Assembly: GCF_028561565.1 (NCBI RefSeq) | Contig: NZ_JAQQTE010000001.1 | Span: 1,267,570-1,331,569, forward strand | Length of the DNA stretch: 64,000 bases | Source: Gilvibacter sediminis | GTDB lineage: Bacteria > Bacteroidota > Bacteroidia > Flavobacteriales > Flavobacteriaceae | Direction of reading: 5' to 3' | Part shown: in pieces, positions 58,402-64,000 of the stretch | How positions within the stretch are numbered: the stretch's first letter is position 1 | Layout of the letters: every line of letters starts with the position of its first letter | Program-made: the position numbers and the translations under genes | Notes under the pieces: model-generated | Told to the model about the DNA's origin: nothing | The model's input: the letters and a program-made list of their open reading frames with translations, nothing else | Database searches by the model: none

Positions 58402-60030
58402 ATGGCTACAGTAATTAACATGCCCAGATTGAGCGACACCATGGAAGAAGGTGTTGTTGCAAAATGGTTGAAGCAGGTTGGAGATTCCGTGTCAGAAGGA
58501 GATATCCTTGCGGAGATCGAGACTGATAAGGCAACCATGGAATTCGAGTCATTTTACGAAGGGACTCTTTTGCATATTGGAATCCAAGAAGGTGAAACTG
58601 CTGCGGTAGATACCTTGTTGGCCATTATTGGAGAGTCTGGAGAAGATATTTCAGGATTGTTGAATGGCGAGTCAGCTGATGCCGATTCGAGCAGTGAAAC
58701 AGATTCTGAGCCAACAACTGAAGAATCTCAAGAAGCACCAGCGAACGACGACGGAGGTGCGGTAAGCATCCCTGACGGAGTTGAGGTGATCACCATGCCG
58801 CGTTTGAGTGATACCATGGAAGAAGGAACGGTTGCTACTTGGCTGAAAAAAGAAGGTGACGAGGTTGTTGAAGGAGACATCCTTGCAGAGATCGAGACCG
58901 ATAAAGCCACTATGGAATTTGAATCTTTCTACGCCGGTACGCTTTTGAAGATCGGGATCCAAGAAGGAGGAACAGCTCCAGTGGATGAGGTATTGGCTAT
59001 CATCGGCCCTAAAGGAACCGATGTAAGCGGCATCATAGAAAATTATGGCAAATCTGGCGGGCAGTCTGCTCCAAAGAAAGAGGAAACAGCTCCTGCTCCA
59101 GAGAAAAAAGCAGAGGCTCCTAAACCGGCCGCTGCTCCAGCCCCAACTCCGGCTCCAGCAGCTCCTGCTGTAGCTAATGACGGGGGACGCATTTTTGTGT
59201 CGCCTTTAGCCAAGAAGCTTGCTGAAGAACGGGGAATCAATCTAGCCACTGTAAAAGGAAGCGGGGAGAACGGGCGTATCATCAAGCGTGATATTGAGAA
59301 CTACCAACCAGTTGCTGCAGGCGCCCAGGCATATACTCCTGCTGGAGAAGAAAGCTTTGAAGAGGTTAAGAATTCGCAAATGCGCAAGACCATTGCCAAG
59401 CGACTTGGTGAATCTAAATTCACAGCGCCTCATTACTATTTGACCATTGAGTTGGATATGGATCACGCTATTGCAGCGCGTAAAGCGATCAATGCGGCTC
59501 CAGACGTGAAGATCTCTTTCAACGATATGGTGGTGAAAGCTTGTGCTATGGCTCTGAGAAAACATCCACAGGTCAATACACAATGGGCCGGTGATGTAAC
59601 TAGAATTGCTAAGCACATTCATATTGGTGTTGCCGTAGCTGTAGATGACGGTTTATTAGTTCCTGTATTGAAATTTGCAGATCAAATGACCTTCTCCCAG
59701 ATCGGAGCCAACGTGAAAGAGCTTGCAGGTAAAGCGAGAAACAAAAAGTTGACCCCTCAAGAAATGGAAGGCAGTACCTTCACAGTTTCTAATTTAGGTA
59801 TGTTTGGAATTCGAGAATTCACATCCATCATCAACCAACCGAACTCGGCCATCCTTTCTGTGGGAGCCATTGTTCAAAAGCCGGTTGTAAAGGACGGAGC
59901 TATTGTTCCGGGCAATGTGATGACTGTTACTCTAGCTTGTGACCACAGAACTGTGGATGGAGCTACAGGAGCAGCTTTCTTGCAAACCTTGAGAACTTAT
60001 ATTGAGAATCCGGTGACCATGTTCGTATAA
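58402..60030 (+). CDS. pdhC: Dihydrolipoyllysine-residue acetyltransferase (PDH E2) with two lipoyl domains
   Basis: A 542-residue E2 subunit. Two lipoyl domains at the N-terminus each have the ETDKATMEFES motif; the modified lysines are Lys 43 and Lys 168. Between the second and the core is an Ala/Pro-rich linker (APEKKAEAPKPAAAPAPTPA). A subunit-binding domain follows (VSPLAKKLAEERGINLATVK), and then the acetyltransferase core ending in DHRTVDGATGAAFLQTLR (HxxxDG-type catalytic site). It would be lipoylated through LipB (18995). It follows pdhA after 2 bases and ends before a strong terminator. Confidence 0.95.
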   Translation: MATVINMPRLSDTMEEGVVAKWLKQVGDSVSEGDILAEIETDKATMEFESFYEGTLLHIGIQEGETAAVDTLLAIIGESGEDISGLLNGESADADSSSETDSEPTTEESQEAPANDDGGAVSIPDGVEVITMPRLSDTMEEGTVATWLKKEGDEVVEGDILAEIETDKATMEFESFYAGTLLKIGIQEGGTAPVDEVLAIIGPKGTDVSGIIENYGKSGGQSAPKKEETAPAPEKKAEAPKPAAAPAPTPAPAAPAVANDGGRIFVSPLAKKLAEERGINLATVKGSGENGRIIKRDIENYQPVAAGAQAYTPAGEESFEEVKNSQMRKTIAKRLGESKFTAPHYYLTIELDMDHAIAARKAINAAPDVKISFNDMVVKACAMALRKHPQVNTQWAGDVTRIAKHIHIGVAVAVDDGLLVPVLKFADQMTFSQIGANVKELAGKARNKKLTPQEMEGSTFTVSNLGMFGIREFTSIINQPNSAILSVGAIVQKPVVKDGAIVPGNVMTVTLACDHRTVDGATGAAFLQTLRTYIENPVTMFV

Positions 60031-60057
60031 GAACATCAGCATCGTGTAAATAAAATA

Positions 60058-60092
60058 AACCTGCTTGCGGCCCTAGGGTTCAAGCAGGTTTT
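60058..60092 (+). terminator. Terminator after the pdhA-pdhC operon
   Basis: Arms AACCTGCTTG and CAAGCAGGTTTT around a 13-base loop, followed by a T run. Confidence 0.85.
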
Positions 60093-60104
60093 GTAATTTA
60101 AAGC

Positions 60105-60782
60105 ATGGGAAAAAACATAATTATTACAGGAACCAGCCGTGGGATTGGTTTGGAATTGGTTAAACAATTTACTGCCGATGGGCATCGGGTTTTTGCCTTG
60201 TCCAGAAACGATGCGCCTACAGCGTCTATTATTGGGTGTTCAAGTATTTCCTGTGATCTAACAATTGAAGATCAGATACAAACCTCAGTGGCTCAGATCC
60301 TATCAGAAGTAGATCAAATAGATATCTTAATCAACAACTCAGGACTTTTAGTCAATAAACCTTTTGGGGAGCTCACGGCTATTGATTGGTTGCAATCCTA
60401 CAGTGTTAATGTCTTTGGTGTGGCGCTTTTAACGCAAGCGGTATTGCCCGCTATGCCCAAGGATGGACATGTGGTCAATGTGAGTAGTATGGGTGGAATT
60501 ATGGGTAGTGCGAAATTCCCTGGCCTCACTGCTTATAGCTCCAGTAAAGGTGCTTTGATCACTATGACCGAAGTGCTTGCAGAAGAATTCAAAGAAAGTG
60601 GTCCATCATTTAACGTGCTGGCTTTGGGTGCTGTTCAAACAGAAATGTTAGAAGCTGCTTTCCCGGGCTATCAAGCTCCAATTACTGCCGCTCAAATGGC
60701 AGACTACATAAAGACCTTCGCACTTAGCGGAAATACCATGTACAACGGCAAGGTGTTGCCTGTATCTTCTTCAACTCCTTAA
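60105..60782 (+). CDS. Short-chain dehydrogenase/reductase (SDR)
   Basis: A 225-residue classical SDR with a Rossmann fold. The TGTSRGIGLELVKQF motif (TGxxxGIG) binds the cofactor, INNSGLLVNKPFGEL follows, and the catalytic Ser-Tyr-Lys are in SSMGGIMGS and LTAYSSSKGALITMTEV (YxxxK). The substrate is not identifiable. Its stop overlaps the start of the SprT-like gene by one base (TAATG), so the two are translationally coupled. Confidence 0.9.
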   Translation: MGKNIIITGTSRGIGLELVKQFTADGHRVFALSRNDAPTASIIGCSSISCDLTIEDQIQTSVAQILSEVDQIDILINNSGLLVNKPFGELTAIDWLQSYSVNVFGVALLTQAVLPAMPKDGHVVNVSSMGGIMGSAKFPGLTAYSSSKGALITMTEVLAEEFKESGPSFNVLALGAVQTEMLEAAFPGYQAPITAAQMADYIKTFALSGNTMYNGKVLPVSSSTP

Positions 60783-61378
60783 TGGAAGCTGTTTTAGAAA
60801 AGTATATTCCCAAGGCCGCAGTTCCATTATGTTTGGAGCTAATTAAAAAGAATGGCGTACATTTAAAGATCGTGAATCAGCGCGTGACGCGACACGGAGA
60901 CTACCGTCAAATGCCAGACGGGAGTCATCAGATCACTGTCAATGCGGGATCAAACCCCTACAGATTCCTTATCACGTTGGTCCACGAAATTGCGCATCTG
61001 GTCGCATTTAAGACGTACTCTCGTCGAATCAAACCGCACGGAAAGGAGTGGAAGCGTACATTTACATCACTGATGCTTCCGTTTATAAACACGCAAGTGT
61101 TTCCATCAGAGTTGTTGCCGCTTTTGGCCTTGCATTTTAAGAATCCAAAAGCCAGCAGTGATACGGATGCGAGATTGGCTTTGGCGCTCGGTGCATACGA
61201 TCCGCCAAGCGATGATAAATTTATTTTTGAGATTCCTCCTGGAGGCGTTTTTAGAATTTACAATGGAAAGATCTTTAAGCGCGGTAACAGAAGGGTAAAA
61301 CGTTATGAATGCGTGGAGTTGGCTACCGGACGGATGTACCTGTTTAGCCCGAACGCAAAAGTTGAACCGATCAGCTAA
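60782..61378 (+). CDS. SprT-like zinc metalloprotease-fold protein
   Basis: A 198-residue protein with the zinc motif LVHEIAHLVAF (HExxH, residues about 76-80) and a following PHGKEWKRTF that can supply the third ligand. It begins with a helical segment and ends with a beta-rich, arginine-rich part (IFKRGNRRVKRYEC). Members of this SprT-like group may be proteases; the reaction is not established. It overlaps the SDR gene by one base and is followed by the ManC-like gene after 6 bases, so three genes form a cluster. Confidence 0.85.
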   Translation: MEAVLEKYIPKAAVPLCLELIKKNGVHLKIVNQRVTRHGDYRQMPDGSHQITVNAGSNPYRFLITLVHEIAHLVAFKTYSRRIKPHGKEWKRTFTSLMLPFINTQVFPSELLPLLALHFKNPKASSDTDARLALALGAYDPPSDDKFIFEIPPGGVFRIYNGKIFKRGNRRVKRYECVELATGRMYLFSPNAKVEPIS

Positions 61379-61384
61379 AACATT

Positions 61385-62464
61385 ATGAACAAAGATTATT
61401 ATGCGGTCATTATGGCCGGAGGAGTAGGTTCCAGATTCTGGCCAGTGAGTACTTCAGCGTATCCAAAACAGTTCCACGACATGTTGGGTACGGGAGATTC
61501 TTTAATTCAAAAAACATTTAAAAGATTGTCGCGCTTGGTGCCAGAAGATCAGATCTTGATCTCCACCAACGACAGTTACAAAGATCTTGTGCAAGAGCAG
61601 TTGCCACAGGTGAGTGATGCGCAATTGGTCTTAGAACCCGTAATGCGAAACACGGCGCCTTGTATTTTGATGGCTGCTTTAAAGATCCATAAAGAGAACC
61701 CCAATGCGGTTATGGTGGTTGCGCCTTCTGATCATTGGATTGAAGACGAGCAGGCCTTTACAGACAATATTAAGACCTGTTTTGAGGCGGCTGCCCAGGA
61801 GGACATTTTAATGACCTTGGGAATCAATCCAACCTTCCCGAATACCGGATACGGTTATATTCAGTATCAAGGCGAGGCTCAATCGGCAGTAAAACCAGTG
61901 ATTCGCTTTACAGAAAAGCCAGACTATGAAACTGCTAAGGCTTTCTTAGCGGAAGGTAATTACGTTTGGAATTCGGGTATGTTCATTTGGAGCGTAGCCA
62001 GTATTGTTAAAGCATTTGAGACCAGATTACCTGCTATGCATGCTTTGTTTATGCAAGGCATGGAGGTTTATAATACGGATAAAGAATTCGAATTTGTTGG
62101 AGCTCGATTCCCAGAGGCGGTAAACATCTCCATTGATTATGGAATTATGGAGCAAGCCGATAACGTGCGTGTTCTGCCAGCGACCTTTGACTGGAATGAC
62201 CTCGGAGCGTGGGGTGCACTCTACGATAAACTTCCTAAGGACAATGACAATAATGTAGTGGTTCGTGCCAAAGCACAACTCAATAACGCTACTGGAAATA
62301 TGATCTACACTGCGGGTGAAAAGGTAGTGGTGCTCGAAGATCTGCACGATTTTATCGTCGTGGAGAAAAAAGATGTCCTTGTGGTAGTTCCAAAAGCGAA
62401 AGAACAAGAAATTAAGCGTATCTTAAACCAAGTGAAAGAAAACTTCGGAACCGATTACGCATAA
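61385..62464 (+). CDS. Mannose-1-phosphate guanylyltransferase
   Basis: A 359-residue nucleotidyltransferase that makes GDP-mannose from mannose-1-phosphate and GTP for surface polysaccharides. Motifs are AVIMAGGVGSRFWPVSTSAYPKQF (signature pyrophosphorylase loop), LEPVMRNTAPCILMAAL, APSDHWIEDEQAF, FTEKPDYETAKAFL and NSGMFIWSV. It has no C-terminal isomerase domain, so it is the monofunctional form. The fourth gene of the + strand cluster starts 3 bases after its stop. Confidence 0.92.
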   Translation: MNKDYYAVIMAGGVGSRFWPVSTSAYPKQFHDMLGTGDSLIQKTFKRLSRLVPEDQILISTNDSYKDLVQEQLPQVSDAQLVLEPVMRNTAPCILMAALKIHKENPNAVMVVAPSDHWIEDEQAFTDNIKTCFEAAAQEDILMTLGINPTFPNTGYGYIQYQGEAQSAVKPVIRFTEKPDYETAKAFLAEGNYVWNSGMFIWSVASIVKAFETRLPAMHALFMQGMEVYNTDKEFEFVGARFPEAVNISIDYGIMEQADNVRVLPATFDWNDLGAWGALYDKLPKDNDNNVVVRAKAQLNNATGNMIYTAGEKVVVLEDLHDFIVVEKKDVLVVVPKAKEQEIKRILNQVKENFGTDYA

Positions 62465-62467
62465 TTT

Positions 62468-63934
62468 ATGGAGCAACAATCACAGCAACCTGACGACGCC
62501 AAAACTCAGGAGCAAAAAGAACATATTAGAAAAGAAGCCAAGGGGCTTTTCAAAAGTGTCCGCCAATTCGTGGTGGACATCTTTGACTTTAGGGGTGATA
62601 CAGACAGAGAAACTACCGTCAATGCCGTAAAGGCAGATATTCCGTTTAAAGGGGCGACTGCTTGGATTCTGATCTGTTCCATTTTTGTGGCCTCTGTTGG
62701 ACTGAATGCCAACTCTACAGCAGTAGTAATTGGAGCGATGCTTATCTCTCCTTTAATGGGTCCTATTTTAGGTATTGGACTCTCCATTGCCATTAATGAT
62801 ATTGATACTCTGCGCAAGTCTTTGATCAACTTCGGAGTGATGGTGGTGCTCAGTGTGCTTACGGCCTTCCTGTTCTTCTGGCTGTTTCCGTTGCGGGAAG
62901 AGACCTCAGAGCTTTTGGGAAGAACCCGACCGGATTTTAGGGATGTGCTTATTGCCTTCTTTGGAGGTCTGGCATTGATCATTGCCCGAACCAAAAAAGG
63001 GACCATCGCCAGTGTGATCTTTGGTGTAGCTATTGCCACCGCATTGATGCCACCGCTATGTACGGTAGGCTATGGTTTGGCGGAATTCATTAAAGAGAAC
63101 CCAAACGGATTGTCTTTTGCCCTGGGGGCTTTGTACCTCTTTAGTATCAACACGATATTTATCGCCTTGGCGACCTTCATTGTGGTTAAGGTGCTCGGAT
63201 TCCCAATGATCCGTTATGCCAACAGTAAGCGTCGTAAACGCATTGCGCGTTTTGCCTCAGTCGCGGCTTTGATCGTGATGTTGCCTGCGGGATATACCTT
63301 TTACAATGTGATCAAAGAGAGTCGCTTCAATGAGGCGGCCAAGAACTTTATCAATAACGAGCTCAATAGTTTGGCCAATGCCAATTATATCAAGCGTAAT
63401 GCGACCTTTGATTATAACAACGGTCAAGGGGGTTCTATTGTGATCACCACTTTTGGTCAAGACAATATACCAGAAAGCACAGAAGCTGTCTTAAGAGGGC
63501 GTTTACAGGCCTATAAACCTTTGGTTGATGCGAAGTTTGAGGTGAATCAATCGCAGTTTCAAAACGGTTTTGAAGACGAGCTGCGTTATATGGAACAATT
63601 GCGTACACGCGATTCCTTGGATTTACTCAGTCAGTCTCAAAAGATCCAATACTACGAACAAGAGTTGCTCAAGCTGCGCATGTTAGAAAGAGATCTCATT
63701 CCATTTCAAGATATCTGCGACGAGGCGCGTATCAATTATGACGCCTTAGCGAGTATTCAATATGCCAAGACTTTTGTCAATGACTTTAAAAAGATTGATA
63801 CCTTGAATGTCTTTGCGATACGTTGGAACGATTCCTTGCCTTTGGATCAACGACCGGCGTACACTAAAAGACTTACCAATTGGTTGAAATTTAAACTCAA
63901 GGCAGATACCTTAGTGGTTCAAGAATTACAATAA
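62468..63934 (+). CDS. DUF389-family membrane protein
   Basis: A 488-residue membrane protein. The N-terminal 60 residues are soluble; then about six to seven helices span residues 65-290, with the conserved STAVVIGAMLISPLMGPILG and KGTIASVIFGVAIATALMPP (DUF389 core). The C-terminal 190 residues are soluble and helical (RYMEQLRTRDSLDLLSQSQK). DUF389/TIGR00341 proteins are of unknown function. It is the last gene of the SDR-SprT-ManC cluster, with a terminator after it. Confidence 0.88.
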   Translation: MEQQSQQPDDAKTQEQKEHIRKEAKGLFKSVRQFVVDIFDFRGDTDRETTVNAVKADIPFKGATAWILICSIFVASVGLNANSTAVVIGAMLISPLMGPILGIGLSIAINDIDTLRKSLINFGVMVVLSVLTAFLFFWLFPLREETSELLGRTRPDFRDVLIAFFGGLALIIARTKKGTIASVIFGVAIATALMPPLCTVGYGLAEFIKENPNGLSFALGALYLFSINTIFIALATFIVVKVLGFPMIRYANSKRRKRIARFASVAALIVMLPAGYTFYNVIKESRFNEAAKNFINNELNSLANANYIKRNATFDYNNGQGGSIVITTFGQDNIPESTEAVLRGRLQAYKPLVDAKFEVNQSQFQNGFEDELRYMEQLRTRDSLDLLSQSQKIQYYEQELLKLRMLERDLIPFQDICDEARINYDALASIQYAKTFVNDFKKIDTLNVFAIRWNDSLPLDQRPAYTKRLTNWLKFKLKADTLVVQELQ

Positions 63935-63965
63935 AAAAAAGCGCCGAAAAGGCGCTTTTTTTTGT
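63935..63965 (+). terminator. Terminator after the DUF389 gene
   Basis: Arms AAAGCGCC and GGCGCTTT around a GAAA loop, with A and T runs at either side. It is bidirectional and would also serve the minus-strand gene at the window edge. Confidence 0.9.
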
Positions 63966-63981
63966 TTTCTATCTCGAGGGC

Positions 63982-64000
63982 TTATTGCTTGATAAACTGC
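63982..64000 (-). CDS. Possible C-terminal end of a minus-strand gene (partial)
   Basis: The last 19 bases read on the minus strand give Gln-Phe-Ile-Lys-Gln followed by TAA (63982-63984). A -FIKQ ending resembles type IX secretion C-terminal signals, and the preceding bidirectional terminator fits a convergent gene. Only five codons are visible, so this is weak. Confidence 0.35.

Noticed and set aside
1-64000. Prophage, insertion sequence or integron
   Set aside because: No transposase, integrase, capsid or portal gene was seen in any of the reading frames.

Overview
This window looks like a chromosomal segment of a member of the Bacteroidota, most likely the family Flavobacteriaceae. The evidence is the type IX secretion and gliding genes (gldJ, porU, porV), Bacteroidota-type promoters (TTG, a 19-20 nt spacer, then TAnnTTTG) in front of several genes, many lipoproteins, a DUF4289-type porin, and the gene order gldJ / porU-porV-cdd-pdhA-pdhC. 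I cannot name the genus. The sequence is gene-dense and mostly core genome. I saw no prophage, transposase or CRISPR array.

Layout. 1-4.2 kb: the end of hemL, two small Spy/LTxxQ-like secreted proteins, a PH-domain membrane protein and two lipoproteins with Thr/Asp-rich linkers, one of them a diheme cytochrome c. 4.6-9.7 kb: an M14 carboxypeptidase, a DCC-family protein, a helical orphan and a YiaA-like membrane protein. 9.8-12.1 kb: an ECF42-type sigma operon with DGPF (YCII), VOC and GNAT proteins. 12.3-18 kb: a secreted orphan, a pair of paralogous membrane proteins, lysS, a thioredoxin-TPR protein and a membrane-anchored LuxR-type regulator. 18-26.6 kb: a YqaE/Pmp3 microprotein, a lipoprotein, lipB, an OmpA protein, a large lipoprotein, rnhB and a porin. 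26.6-34.5 kb: a tightly packed six-gene minus-strand operon with a coiled-coil protein, an unusual AAA+ ATPase, two soluble orphans and two membrane proteins. This is the best candidate for an undescribed system.

34.7-45.4 kb: acyl-CoA dehydrogenase, anmK, a Glu/Leu-type dehydrogenase, nhaD, an ExbB-ExbD-TonB set, a large surface BNR-repeat protein with a type IX sorting tail, and folC, whose conserved N-terminus appears to start at a non-standard ATA codon. 45.4-47.2 kb: two valine tRNA genes (TAC and GAC) on opposite strands, enclosing a small membrane-protein gene and an array of direct repeats, palindromes and tRNA-3'-end-like fragments. 47.2-64 kb: a glycine-zipper microprotein, a serine hydrolase, murF, gldJ, porU, porV, cdd, pdhA, pdhC, an SDR, a SprT-like protein, a mannose-1-phosphate guanylyltransferase and a DUF389 membrane protein.

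How genes work together. LipB makes the octanoyl precursor for the lipoyl groups carried by the E2 subunit (pdhC), which works with pdhA. GldJ, PorU and PorV belong to type IX secretion and its sortase, and the protein at 41.7 kb is a likely client. ExbB, ExbD and the TonB-like protein energise outer-membrane transport. MurF and AnmK act in peptidoglycan synthesis and recycling. Where a protein has several possible starts I chose by signal peptide, promoter position and family fit. Function calls rest on motif and family recognition by eye, not on database searches.
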